Of a stretch of 64,000 nucleotides of DNA, positions 39,103 through 50,780 are shown piece after piece. The position numbers and the translations under genes were made by a program. The DNA is from Neelides folsomi (lineage: Eukaryota > Arthropoda > Collembola > Neelipleona > Neelidae): contig JAQGBZ010000144.1 of NCBI GenBank assembly GCA_034687125.1, forward strand, positions 62,001-126,000, given 5' to 3'. How positions within the stretch are numbered: position 1 is the first letter of the stretch; every line of letters begins with the position of its first letter. The notes under the pieces are model-generated. The model ran no database searches. It was not told where the DNA came from and was given only the letters and a program-made list of their open reading frames with translations.

Positions 39103-39788
39103 ATTTTGATATCAATATAACAATAAAACACTTCTAAAGTTAGTTAAATATAGTGAGGAATAATTGACGGCTTATTATTAATATTCACTATAATTGTACA
39201 AAATTTAATTAATTAAAACTCAATAACTTGACTCTAACTTTGATTGTCAGCTACGCACAAAATATACTTATTGTTAAATACAATTAAAGTATGTTTGACA
39301 AGTTAAAATAACGTGAAAATTTGCGACAGAATAGATTTGAGATATTTAATCACAATATATGACATTGTCAATAAAATGTCAAGACCGAAGAAGTGTCGTT
39401 TCGGCGACTCGCAAATAACGAGTAAATTGACTAATGAATCACCCAAAAATCAATGAAATAGAAATTAGCAATTGTCGGTGTCGGCGGCTGCTGTACTGTC
39501 GTCGACTCGACTCAAATATGTATAATATTAATTAAGGCATAATTATTAAGATTGTTATAATGATAAAGAGTGGTTTGATTTGAATTACCTATCTGGAACA
39601 GAACTAAACCAATGGCGAATGGGCCAATGGATTTGCAAGGGTCGCAAATTCTAAACATTGCTCTCAAAGTCTCATTCAAATGTCTGTTTTGCAATGATCC
39701 AATTCCTATTTCCAATTCAGCCTTTCGCTCGCTTTTCAGAAATATTTTACCTAGATAATTTAACTTTAACATCATTAACTTAATTGTG
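39103..39788. promoter_or_regulatory. Divergent promoter region between CLPTM1L and the CCAR-like gene
   Basis: The two start codons face away from each other across 686 bp. Within it, 39380-39510 is richer in GC and contains repeated CGACTCG words (GGCGACTCGC, GTCGTCGACTCGACTC), a plausible shared promoter core. A minus-strand 87-codon frame at 39512-39775 has no family resemblance and overlaps the probable 5' leader of the plus gene. Confidence 0.5.
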
Positions 39789-42700
39789 ATGATGGTGTTA
39801 ATGTTGCCGTTCGACTTGACACCATTCCAGTCGGGTAAAGTTTTTTGGTAAATTTACAAATTCCACCAACTTGTAAAATTATAATTTTCACAAACTTTAT
39901 AATCTTTAGAAGCTCAGAGAGATTCAGAAGCCATTTTTGCATCTTAAGCGTTCTTTCATTGAAATTCTACGTCTTTAACTTTTAATAACAATATTTAATT
40001 AATATACCTTACCTTTTTTTAGATTACTACCTTCAAGATTGGAATTGAAAAATTACTAAAATAAAAATATGAATTCCTCTCGTACTGGTTCGTAATTTCA
40101 TAAAATAATAATTCAGGACATTCTTGTTTGTAATTAAATCTATTTCTGATGATTAACCATTCATTAAATTATAAATTATTAAAACGAAATTATTTATTTA
40201 TTTAATTTATTAATACGAAACTGTAATTCTTTTCCAGCTCCCGACGGGAGATTAATTTCATTTCCTGTCCCAAGACTCACCCAAGATCCCGAATTCTTGC
40301 GACGACAAGATTCATTGTACAATGAAGCAGTTATTCCTCCCTTAATGCCTCCTGAGCAATATTCAGCCGCAACCCGAGTCAATGCCCAACATGCAGCCAG
40401 CAATTCTCAACAACTCCAACAATTTCAACAATCAAATCAGATGAATTCTTCTAATTACGCTGAATCCATCTCGGCCTACAATTCGCTGTCCAATATGAAC
40501 ACATCGTATACTTCGGGCGCACCACAAGTCCCAGCTTATCCTACGGCTTATCCTCTCGCTCAACCTTTATACAATCGGTATGCCGAACCGGCCGAAGCTC
40601 CTTACTCCCCTGCTGGGAACACCAATCAATCAACTTATGGATATTTCACTAAAGGAAATGACCCTTCAGTGACCTCGAATAAAATATCGAATCAATCTGG
40701 TTACTCCACTTATCCTCAACAATCTCTTCAGTCTGCTCAAACTCCTCAACAATCAAATTTCAATAAAGGAAATCTTTCAGGAAATTTGTACAATTCAAAT
40801 TTTGGCCGATCTAATGAAAACAATACAATTTCGATGCCACAGGATTTCAATGCCAATCCTGGTGGTGAGTATCGACAAAATGTTGGAAATAATTACCAAA
40901 CAATCTCTGGAAATAATTATCAAACTACCAAAGCTTACACAGCTGAGCCAGACGAACCAGAAGATCCTTACCAACAAGGGGAAGACTTGCCATTTACATC
41001 AACATCTATGAAAGATTTCAGCCGGGGTCGTTTGAATGCTAATAAAAACTCGGGAAATTCAATGTTTCTAAGAAGGAATGAACCATCAGCAGCTGCCGGG
41101 TCGTCGAATGCAATGTCACTAATGTCGCAAAATTTTGCCAATGATAACAGTAATTTTGGACAGTTTGGTAATAATTCTCAACAAAGAAATTCCCGACAAT
41201 TTAATTCTAATCAAATGAATTATGAAAATCAAAATTATGATGATTTGGAATCTCAAGACATCCATCAGCTGGAAGAGCGAAAAGAGGAGATTGAAAGATT
41301 TTTGAGAAATTCATCCCCACCGATTCAAGTTTATCAAACACAACAGCTACGTGATACATCCTATGGATCTTTTGAAAATGCCGAATTTGGGAACTCTCGT
41401 GGTTATGTCGATTTAAGCGATCCAAGTTCGATGTCCAATGTCTTGATAAGAAAGGGCCGTGAACCGTTGATGAATTTCCGAATGAAGCCCCCATTTGGGC
41501 AACAAGGTCAAAATAATTCGGGATCGGGACAGATGATTAAAAATTCGAGCCAAATGAACCAAGATGTTGGTTATAATGACCAATATTCGGAGTACACGGA
41601 TCAGAATTCTTCCCAAGATCGTTGGGAATATGCAGATTATGGGCGAATGATGTCAAGAGAGCCAATGAAGCCACTCATGACATTTGCAGATTACCTGAAG
41701 TCCAAAAAGTATGATTCTTCCAAAGAACAATCAAAGTTGGACCAAATGGAACATAACAATGAGTCGCTTGTTGATCAGAGAAATGAACCAAGAATTAAGT
41801 CAGGAAATGAACCGGTACCCCAAGGACACGAAGAAAAAACAATCGTCTCCAATCCGCTTTTTCAATTTGGAAAGAAGAAAAATGAAACCGGTGGGGTTTT
41901 CCCACCACCACCTTCAACATCCGTAGAATCTTGCGAGAAGAAAAGGGACTTTAACCATTTCACTGGTGTTGTCACACAAGTTGGACAAAATTGTCTTTTT
42001 GGAATGATCGAGTGTGAAGTATTTTTTCAAAACAGGTAAAAAATAATTTTACAATTAATTAATAAATAATGTTTCTAGTAAATTAAAGATAAATATAAAT
42101 TATAAGAATTTTTTTTATAATTTGTCATTTTGTTTATCTGAATTTCTGAATATTTAATTGTTACATTCCTCATTTGAATTCATTTTATAAAAAAATGTTG
42201 TTTTTGTAGAATTTGAAAAAAAGTTATAAAATAATTGAATCATTTATTTTTTAGTAATGTTGTTGGCGAGAATCCAATTGTTGGCGACATCGTGGAAGTA
42301 GAAGCAGAATACGTTGAAGCCATGCCCTTTAAATGGTATGCGAAAAAGGTGCAAGTCAAATCCTCGGACAAAGACAGAGCTGATTATTTAGCTTCGAAAT
42401 TTCGTCAAGCAGCCCGCTCAAGATCAAGATCTCCCAATAGACTTCCAGTTTCTAGTCTTCACTCATCCCGATCTCGATCCCCTCGATCTAGAAATTCTTG
42501 GTCAAGACGTCGGTCGCTGACCCCTGAGAAACGACGATCAAATTCACCACGTCGTCGTCGAAGTCGTTCAAAATCCCCTTTGAGAATTTCTCGAAATGTC
42601 CAAAATCTTTCTCGCTCTCAAAGGAGGCGGAATGCGAAGAAAAATAAAAATAACAAGAAAGATTCTCAAATTCCGACGATTCAGTCGACCGCCGTTGGGA

Positions 42701-45700
42701 ATGAAGTTCCAAGCGTGCCCTCTTTGTTTGATCTCAAATCTTCACCTCAGCCACTGATGGGTTCTATTTTACCGCCGCCTAGGCCAATGGTTCCGCTTCC
42801 ATTTTTTCATCCCCGAGTTCCTTTTGGATTACATTTTAGATTTCCGATGATGCCGATGCATCCTACGTTCCCACAACATCCGATTCCCCATAATCCATAT
42901 CAAAATGCTGTTAAAGGGCAAAACCTTGATAATTTAATAGTCGCTAATGCAAATCCACCATCGAAGAATATTGGGCTTAGGGAGAAAATTAATGATTCGA
43001 TTCCGACCAATAAAAAGAAGAATCCGAACGACCCGGTTAAACTCAAAAATCCATTTTCTGTTCCGAAAGAAATTAATAAAGTGGTGGAATTGAAAGACGA
43101 CCCAGACGACTTACAAATTGTGTTGTCAGAAATTAAAAATTCTTCTACTTTGGATTCATCGTCTGGTCCGATTGCCATTGCGCCATCAGAGTTACCGAAC
43201 ATCCCAAGTCCACCCAAAAATGAAGACTTGGAGGATTTCGAACCCCACGATTCAAGTAAAAATCCACAATTGGCCAAAATCCCCATTGTCAAAAAGCAGT
43301 CGACTGAATCTGAACTGAAGCACAAGAAGGAAGCCAAGGAAGCCCTCGAAGTTGAACTTTCGAAGCATTTGACTGACCACCAGAAGTATATGTTCAAAAA
43401 GAAGCAAGGGAGGAAAAGTTGGATTTTGGGGATTGATCATTTTGCATGGATTGCTGAAGCGACATTGTATCCAGACAAAAAGCCTGAAGAGGAAAGCGAG
43501 GAGAAAACGGAAGAGGGAAAATCTGAAATCAGAAATATTGAAGAAATCATAAGTGATGAAGATGAAGAAGTTGTAATGTTGGAAAAAATTCCCAAAAATG
43601 AAACTGAAGTTAAAGATTCAAAACCGATCCAAAATGAAAAAATTAAAGATTCAAAACCGACCGAAACTGAAAAAATTAAAGATTCAAAACAGATCCAAAA
43701 TGAAAAAATTAAAGATTCAAAATTGATCGAAATTAAAAAACTTTTCAGTATTGAAAAATCTTGCGATAAGAATGAAGATATAATTTTTGTTGAAGAAAGA
43801 ACGGGAGAACACAAGGAGAAAACGACTGAAAAATCCGAAAGTTTAAAATCTCGTGGATTTTATCAAAATGCTTCATGGAACGAAGATTCGCCGGAAAAGA
43901 AACCGTCAGACTCAAAGCACAAACCCAACAAAACAAAAGGAGTCAAAAATCCCACAAAGAGAAAGAGCGAATTGATTATAAAAGATAAAGACAAAAATTT
44001 AAAACGCAAGGCTAGCGAAGGTTCAAGATCTGAAAAACCCAGTAAACCCACCGATTCCAAGAGTAAAACAAAGGAACAAGATAAAGGTCAACAAGATGAA
44101 GATAACCGGACCGAACAGAGTAAAGAAACCGATACGGACAATGTGAGCATCAATTCCTCTGTTTTGGATGAGATCGAGCTTAAATTGGCTGCCAGAGTGG
44201 ATTTAATTAAACAAATGTCCGACAATGTTGAGAAAAAAACATCAACTTCCAAAAAGCCTGAAGAACCTGTTGAGGGTAAAAAGAAGAGGAGAAGACGTCA
44301 AGCACAAGCTCGACGTAATATTTCCAATTCTAGAAAAGATCCCGTTTTCCAAGGTTTACAATTAGAGCCTTTAATTAAACCTTTAGTTAAATCTCAACCT
44401 CAACGCGATGTGCAGCAACATTACAGGTCACAAAAACATATTCCACATCGTTCTGCTCAGCCTTTAATTCAACGACAGAAGGCCCAATCACCTCAATCAC
44501 AATATCCATCTTTGATGAAATCTGTGCCATATTCTCCACCACGCCGCTTAGTAACTCCAGATCACGTCATTTCCCACCGGTCTCCGTCGCCGTTGATAAT
44601 GATGGAGAAAACACCTCTGAGGGAATACGATCTCCACAAGATTTTTGCTGTTAGGGACATTGAGATGAGTCGAGGATACGGATGTTCCCAGGAACCTGCA
44701 GGGTATTACGAAGCATATTTGCAATCCGATTTATACAAACGGCTCTCTTCCTATTCCTATTCGAGCTCCCAAGAGGAAAAAAGTGCTTTAACCAGAGGAA
44801 TCATTGCGAGCCAGAAAATAGAAGAGGAAATTGCGAAAGCCAGTTCTGAATACAAGGCAAGATTATAATGAATTATTTAATAAATAGTTAATATTACTTA
44901 GTTTTTAATTTAACCATTACTTAATTACAATTATTTATTTCTCGTGATGTTTAAATTATTTTTAATTAGTTTAAATCGAGCAATTTATAATTTTTAATTA
45001 AATGTCTCTTTATTCTTTCAACAGGTATTGAAGTCACGCATTGGAGATCAATCTCGGGAAGGTCGATATTATGAGGAACCAAATCTGCAAGCTAATAATG
45101 ATTATCAATTCGAATACGAACGAGATCAAGATCATCAATTTAATCGAGGTTTACAAGCACCTGGAGGAGTTGGAAGAAGAATTATTTACACAAAAGAGTT
45201 TAATACTCCTCTTGGACGAGACGACTCGCTGTATTACAAACAGGATAGATGGAACGGATCGAAAGAGTGCGTAATGGAAAGGGAAATCCAACCGTTAATG
45301 GAATTTGCGGATGTTGAAGAAAATGCTTATTTCACTTCACCAACAACTGAACCTCAAATTCAAGTGGAATTAGCTTATGAACCAAGGAACGAATTTCAAG
45401 ATGAAAGACTTTGGCGAGTGGGAGATTCAGAAAGAGACCATCCAAGAGATCTTTTCGATTCTTATTATCAAAATCATATGGAATTTGGACGAGGGTCGAG
45501 AATGGAGCCAAATTATTCTTCGAGAGGAAACCGTCGAGCTGGGGGATACATGAATGAACAAGATGATTATGTTGGAAATTATAGGTAAGATATTGATAAC
45601 AAAAAACTTATTTTTATATAAATTGATTAAAATAGTATTATAATTAACAATTTACTTTAAGATAATAGGTGATTTAGTTAAATTAAAATAATAAACAATA

Positions 45701-45759
45701 ATAACAATTTTTTGAAAAGGCCTGGTTATGTTGAAGACGTCGTGCAAATCCGTCGTTGA
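39789..45759 (+). CDS. Large nuclear-type protein with CCAR-like S1 domain and RS-rich region
   Basis: Phased exons 39789-39834, 40238-42035, 42255-44856, 45025-45584 and 45720-45759 give 1,681 aa. Residues 1-580 are Gln/Asn/Ser/Tyr-rich and low complexity. About 590-655 form an S1-like fold: FTGVVTQVGQN, CEVFFQNS, VGDIVEVEAEYVEAMPFKWYAKKVQ. This follows the CCAR1/CCAR2 pattern FTGVVTKLHD, DVFFQLS, VGDRVLVEATYNPNMPFKW, and the splice junction falls inside it. An SR/RS region (SRSRSPNR, SRSRSPRSR, RRRRSRSKSP) follows at about 665-735. Then come acidic/Lys-rich low complexity and a short possibly conserved block (HQKYMFKKKQGRKSW, DHFAWIAEATLY). A further Lys-rich region and a Gln/Pro-rich tail follow. 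The DBC1/EF-hand/SAP parts of CCAR proteins were not recognised, so it is a CCAR-like or CCAR-N-terminal protein rather than a certain orthologue. A role in RNA processing or transcription is inference. The intron 44857-45024 begins with GC. Confidence 0.78.
43612..43743 (+). repeat. 33-bp coding tandem repeat (four copies) in the CCAR-like gene
   Basis: Four successive 33-bp units encode variants of KDSKPIQNEKI: K-D-S-K-[PQL]-x-x-x-E/K-K-I. They lie in the Lys/Glu-rich disordered region. The copies are nearly identical at DNA level (AAAGATTCAAAA in each), suggesting recent expansion by slippage or unequal exchange. Confidence 0.85.
44857..45024 (+). other. GC-AG intron in the CCAR-like gene
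   Basis: The donor reads TACAAG/GCAAGA and the acceptor TTTCAACAG/GTATTG, both at phase 0. If the intron is retained, translation runs three codons further (Ala-Arg-Leu) to TAA at 44866-44868. If spliced, the protein gains 200 residues from the next two exons, which have proper GT-AG splice sites. AAG/GCAAG is the known strong context for GC donors. Confidence 0.6.
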
Positions 45760-45951
45760 TCCTTTGAACTGATTCGCGATATATGGAGGCTTCCAGATAT
45801 GTATATTATATTCTAATGATTTTCTTACATTTTTACTGTTCAAATTAACAATATTAAATAACCGATAACCTTTTAATATAAAAATTTACACTATTATTTA
45901 ATTTAATTTTATTTGAAATTTTAATGAATGTAAATAATTCAAGATGTTTCA

Positions 45952-45957
45952 AATAAA
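45952..45957 (+). terminator. Poly(A) signal for the CCAR-like gene
   Basis: AATAAA about 190 bp after the stop codon at 45757-45759. Confidence 0.4.
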
Positions 45958-45986
45958 TATTCAATTTATGATGTATTTTATGTTTG

Positions 45987-46151
45987 GTAACTCTGCATAG
46001 CTAAAATTGCTATAGTGGAAATTCTTTTTCATATTTGTCACCTCAACAGAAATCCACTTCCGGTGCAAATGCCCGAACCGCACCGGTCTTGCTTGGTGCG
46101 ATTCGGTTCGGAGTCTAGGATTCCCGAAAGCCAAGCTAGGTGCGGTGTTAC
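45987..46151. repeat. GC-rich inverted-repeat segment, possible short transposon relic
   Basis: The ends resemble each other as inverted repeats: the left end starts GTAACTCTGCATAGCT, and the complement of the right end starts GTAACACCGCACCTAGCT. Inside is a second fold, GAACCGCACC paired with GGTGCGATTCGGTTC. The block is much richer in GC than the surrounding intergenic DNA. No clear target duplication was seen. Confidence 0.4.
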
Positions 46152-46558
46152 AAAGCATAAAATAAATAAAACTAACTAAATGAAGTATAAAAGTAGGTAT
46201 AATATGATGAAATGGGATATAATGCCTTAAACTTTGGATTAATTGGATTTGACTTCTACATAATATCTTAGTTCTTAGATTATAATTAAAATGAATGTTT
46301 ATTTTAAGTTGTTCATAATTGGATCGTTGGGATAAATAAAAAGCACATTTTATTAGTTAATAGTTAATCTCTTTATATTTAACTAATAAATGTGTACACA
46401 AGGAATGAACAAAATCTCCATAAAAGAATCGAACAAGACTGATACGTTCAAAAAGTGTATTAAACGTAAATGTTGGCTGCGGATGATTTGGTCGTTGAAT
46501 GAAATAAAGAAAGGTCTTTTGTCTGAATGTCTTTTAGTTTTGACACTTGAAGTGTCTT

Positions 46559-47958
46559 TTAATCTGAGAGAGATCCGGATCCTTTCTTGGCTTTCCTTGT
46601 TCGTGGGCTCGTCTTTGGTGAGGATTTCTCTGTAATTAAATTTAAAAATGTTACAATCAAACTATAATTATTACATAATTAAAACCGATAATTAATTATT
46701 AATATCAGGTATTGTAAATTATTAAAGTCAATTACTGTTAATTTCTCTCAGGGTTTCCTTTGGGATCCATTCAAAATCAACATCATCAGATTGGGATGTT
46801 CCGCGTTCAATATGAGTCTTCTTCGATGGCTTCCGCATGCCGTAGGACGTCAAAAGATGTTGGCCCAAGACGAGGAGCAAAACTCCCATAGCTGCGAGGA
46901 AAACATACAAGAAGAAAGTTTCCCCGTCGAGTCCTTCCTCGATCTCGATCACGTTAACTGTCTCGTTGTATACGGCGTCCATGAAGGGTTTCCCTTCCTT
47001 GTCCTTGTACCCGAGGTTGATGACCAACCCGAAGGGACGACCGGCAAAGGACTCGTCAGTGAAGAATGAGTAAGTGAGCGTGGCTTGTTCCTTCGGCTTC
47101 ACAACGCGGTTGTAGTGGAGCGATGTGAAGTTCTGGATGTGGAAAGTGTAATCCATGGGATATCGGAAGGAAGCGTCGAGGGTCTCAAGGACGAATTCTT
47201 CTTTACCCTTGTTGGTGAATCCGACGAGGAATTCAACAATCTTTCCAGCATGGAGTTCTACACCAAAAAAATTAATTTTAAAATGTTAATTGGCTAATTG
47301 GAACATTTATAGTTCCTTAAAATTTAATTTACTTTACTAATTTAATTTTATGATTTTCTTATTGTTATACATTTTCTTATAAGTACTAATTCTACTAATA
47401 AAAAAGTGTGCACTAGTAAGTATACAAATTAGAATTAGTTTAACTCTCACCTGGGGATCCGGAAATTCCCATAAGTCCCGGTTTCGGCTTAATGAATAAA
47501 ATCGTTGTGTCTCCATCAGGGGATTTGGTAATAACTGGTCCAATATCATCTTCGGTCATTGAAGTATCAACGGTTTCATCTCCTGCGTCGGGTTCAATGT
47601 CAACTGTGTCGTCTTCATCAACTTCGTCTTCACCTCTCGCGAAGGAATCTAAAATCAGGTATTATTATAAATTACATTGTAATAAAATAGAAATAGATAG
47701 TATTAAAATAGATATTTTTAAAATATAAATATTGATAATTTTTATTAAAACTTTATGTAATTAAAACAGATACTTTATTACATAAGTTATTATATAATAA
47801 TTAAAATAGATATCCATGGCCCAAAATTAAATTGTGAATTGAATATAATTTTATTAAATAAAGATCAATTAAAAATATTTACGTGTAGAGGAGAGGAGGC
47901 CAACAATGGGGAAGGCGACGAAGAGGAAGAGGAGGAATTTTTTACTACTAAATAACAT
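46559..47958 (-). CDS. SSR1: Translocon-associated protein subunit alpha (SSR1/TRAP-alpha)
   Basis: Minus-strand exons 47883-47958, 47451-47648, 46736-47257 and 46559-46629 (phases 1,1,1) encode 288 aa, matching the family (human 286). It is a single-pass ER membrane protein of the TRAP complex next to Sec61 and helps co-translational import. Residues 1-25 are a hydrophobic signal peptide (KKFLLFLFVAFPIVGLL). An acidic lumenal stretch (EDEVDEDDTVDIEPD) follows. The conserved lumenal domain has DTTILFIK, VEFLVGFTNKGKEEF, LDASFRYPMDYTFHIQNFT and GRPFGLVINLGYKD. After EEGLDGETFF comes the membrane segment (LYVFLAAMGVLLLVLG). The cytosolic tail has DVDFEWIPKETLREINK and ends SPRTRKAKKGSGSLSD. The last exon was found by phase match (A/GTAATT donor, TTACAG acceptor). 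It starts a few hundred bases or less from AIMP1, head to head. Confidence 0.96.
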
Positions 47959-48324
47959 TTTTAATTGAAATTAAATAATTAAATGGAGAGTATTTTGAAT
48001 GCCGAAGAGCCGCAGATTGTGAAGGAGTGAAAGCTCAACACGGTTGGAAGTTTTGCAGCCGGGGATGGAAACCAACTCAGTGACGATGTGGCAGCCACCG
48101 CCAAGTTCAATTCTGACCAAATGTCTCTCAATGCTCGAACACTTCTACGATACGGTTATATCGTGCAACTTGGTTTTACTCCTTCGATTTCGATTCGTTT
48201 TCTTGGACGGACAATCGCCGGGTCAATCCGCCCACGACCTGAGTTCATCAACAGATTTTCAACAACATTGCCGGTTGCTTTTAATAAGTTATTTGAAAAA
48301 GTTAGAAATTATAAAATTGAAAAG
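47959..48324. promoter_or_regulatory. Compact bidirectional promoter and AIMP1 leader
   Basis: SSR1 (minus) starts at 47958. The conserved AIMP1 start is at 48325, with an in-frame upstream ATG at 48121. Transcription in both directions must therefore begin within roughly 50-360 bp. The 48000-48260 part is GC-richer and open in two plus frames. A short upstream frame begins at 48000 (ATGCCGAAGAGC, eight codons). Confidence 0.5.
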
Positions 48325-49925
48325 ATGGCTTTTGTGGAAAAACTACAAGAAAATTCGAGAATTGCCGAAGGTCTCATTAATGAGATTTACGCAAAGGTAA
48401 ATTGAACAAAATATTTATGTGGAATGTTTAATTTGGTATTATTACTTAATTTTAGTTTGAAAAAAACCTTTTTTAACAATTTTTTAAATCTAATATAAAT
48501 TATTGAATTATAACAAAATTTCAAAACTAGTGTTAATTATATTTATATGCTTATATAGATAAAGGAAGTTGACCCAAGTCGATCAATGGACAAAAACGGC
48601 GACCTTATGAATATTCAAAATGAAACTGATGAGCTGAAAAAAGAAATTGAAAAATTCAAAGAACTACTTCTCATTGCGGAAATCAAAAACGGGCGACCTG
48701 GGGCTGATCAAATACTCAATTTTGAACATAAAAAAGAAAATAGGGTTAGTTTTTATTCAATAGCTTTTAATATTAGTTATCCCTCTAATTACATCTTAGC
48801 TAATAGTTCAGTTTAATGTAGACTAAATGCAAAAAGCATTTTATGATAGTCACTGTTTTTAAGCTATTTGATAATAACATACCATAAAATCTATAAAGTT
48901 GAATAATTTGCGAATTGCAGCCAAAGCCCAAACCAACTCCGGCTCTGGCTCCAGCCGCTGCAACATCCCGAGGAGACGTCATCGAAAACGTCAAAGAAGA
49001 AAAGAAACCCCAAGCTCCTCAACCAATCCCAGACAAAGGCGACACAAACGAAGGTCCGAAAGAAGCCCCGAAAAAGGGAGGAAAAGACGGGAAACCCACG
49101 GAGGGAAAGAAGGGTGGAGGTGGTAAGGGGAAAGGTGAATCCGCTCCTCCAGCTTCTGATGTCATTGAAATTAGCAGGTAATAATTATTAAATTAAATTT
49201 ATTTTATTCAATTTATTGTAGTATATTAAATTATAATTTAATTTCTTTTATAAGTTTTAATTAATTTAATGATTTATATTTGAATTCCAGGCTTGATTTT
49301 CGAATTGGCAAGATTGTTGAGATCGGTCGACATCCCGATGCTGATACTCTCTATTTGGAGAAAATCGATGTTGGTGAAGCTGAGCCAAGAACTGTCGTCA
49401 GTGGACTTGTAAGAAAATTGTTAAAAAATCTTATTAATTGTATTATGATTTAACATTACATTTTAATCCAAAAAAATATTTGCATGATTTTTTAAACATT
49501 TAAAACAGTGATTAAAGAATTGAAGAAAGGGATCATTACATCATTAAAAAACATTATTTTTTCAGGTCAAATTCGTCCCTATTGAAGAAATGAAGGATCG
49601 GATTGTTGTTGTTCTCTGCAATTTGAAACCAGCCAAGATGCGTGGCGTGATGTCTGAAGCTATGGTCATGTGCGCCTCAACACCAGAAAAAGTTGAAGTA
49701 TTGGTTCCCCCGGCGGGTTCCGTACCAGGCGACGTTGTTGACTTTGAAGGCTTCGTCAGAAACCCCGACCCTGTTTTGAACCCTAAAAAGAAAGTGTTTG
49801 AAACTTTGGCCCCGGACCTCAAAACGGACGATGCAAAAGTGGCAACTTACAAAGGAATCCCATTCGTTGTTAAAGGAAAAGGAACAGTCGTCTCTGAAAC
49901 TTTAACTAATGTCCAAATCAAGTAA
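48325..49925 (+). CDS. AIMP1: Aminoacyl-tRNA synthetase complex-interacting protein 1 (AIMP1/p43, EMAP II)
   Basis: Exons 48325-48396, 48559-48744, 48921-49177, 49291-49408 and 49566-49925 (phases 0,0,2,0) encode 330 aa (human 312). This scaffold of the multi-synthetase complex binds tRNA. Domains: an N-terminal helical/coiled-coil region with [21 protein letters not shown] (family ELKQELIQAEIQNG); a Pro/Lys/Gly-rich linker; and a C-terminal OB-fold tRNA-binding domain (about 165-330) with [55 protein letters not shown] and NPKKKVFE. The chosen start matches the family N-terminus in length. The frame stays open upstream through an ATG at 48121, which would add 68 residues. Stop TAA at 49923-49925. 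AATAAA follows at 49953-49958. Confidence 0.95.
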
Positions 49926-50780
49926 AGTAAAAAAATTAAATTAATTCTTGAAAATAAAAACAATTACTCTTTTGGCGCATTTGCATATAAAATACCTATT
50001 AATGCATCATAATTCATAATTCGTAAAGATAAAGATTATTATTTTGATTCCACATTTTATTCAATTTAATTTTATCGAAAAAATCATTATGAATTTAAGT
50101 CATTTTTATTAACTATAAATTAAAACATTAATTATATAAATATATTTAATACACTCGAAATCTGAAATATTAAAATACACTTAAAATTCATTACGTCTTT
50201 ATTTGTATAATAATTACTTATGTATATACCACAATATAAAATAATTGATATTTTTATTTAGCGTAAGGCATTTAATAATTAATAAGTATTCAAAATATTT
50301 CATAATTCACTCTATAAATTGAATTAATTGATTGGAGAATCTTTGAAACTTTTAACCTCTATAAAAGATCATAACAGGAAAATGTAAAAAACTCTTTGAC
50401 TCGATTATTTGACTTTTAACTTTCTTAGCAGAACCTGAGAACAAAATCATTAAAATGCACAAAGTTTTTTTTAAAAAAATCAACCATCTTTCAGTTCTTT
50501 TATAAAATTAACCCACGCTTACATTTAAATTTTAAAAAGTTTCTCCACAATAACTTTTCACGTTAATTTAACTTTAAGAATCATTAAATAGTAAAAAATA
50601 TTTGTTTATTTATTTATAATTGCACTGAATGTTTCATTTATAAATTAATTGATTTATACACCATAATCACAATCACAATTAATCAAATAAGTTGTTTCAG
50701 AAACTTCCACCAGTTTTATTTATTTAAACTAATGCAATTGCATCAAAGTATTAAAATTGGGAAATTTACAAAAATTAAAT
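49926..50780. other. Convergent 3' intergenic interval
   Basis: AT-rich, no coding exon. It holds the 3' untranslated regions of AIMP1 (AATAAA at 49953-49958) and of the minus-strand zinc-module gene (minus AATAAA at 50715-50720, about 60 bp past its stop). Confidence 0.5.

Noticed and set aside
39512-39775. 87-codon minus-strand frame between CLPTM1L and the CCAR-like gene
   Set aside because: CLPTM1L is complete without it, no splice signals tie it to anything, and there is no similarity.
43437-43814. 125-codon minus-strand frame with FESLIFSFWI repeats
   Set aside because: This is the antisense image of the Lys/Glu/Ser repeat in the CCAR-like gene.
48044-48400. 118-codon plus frame overlapping the AIMP1 leader
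   Set aside because: It conflicts with the frame that continues into AIMP1 and has no similarity.
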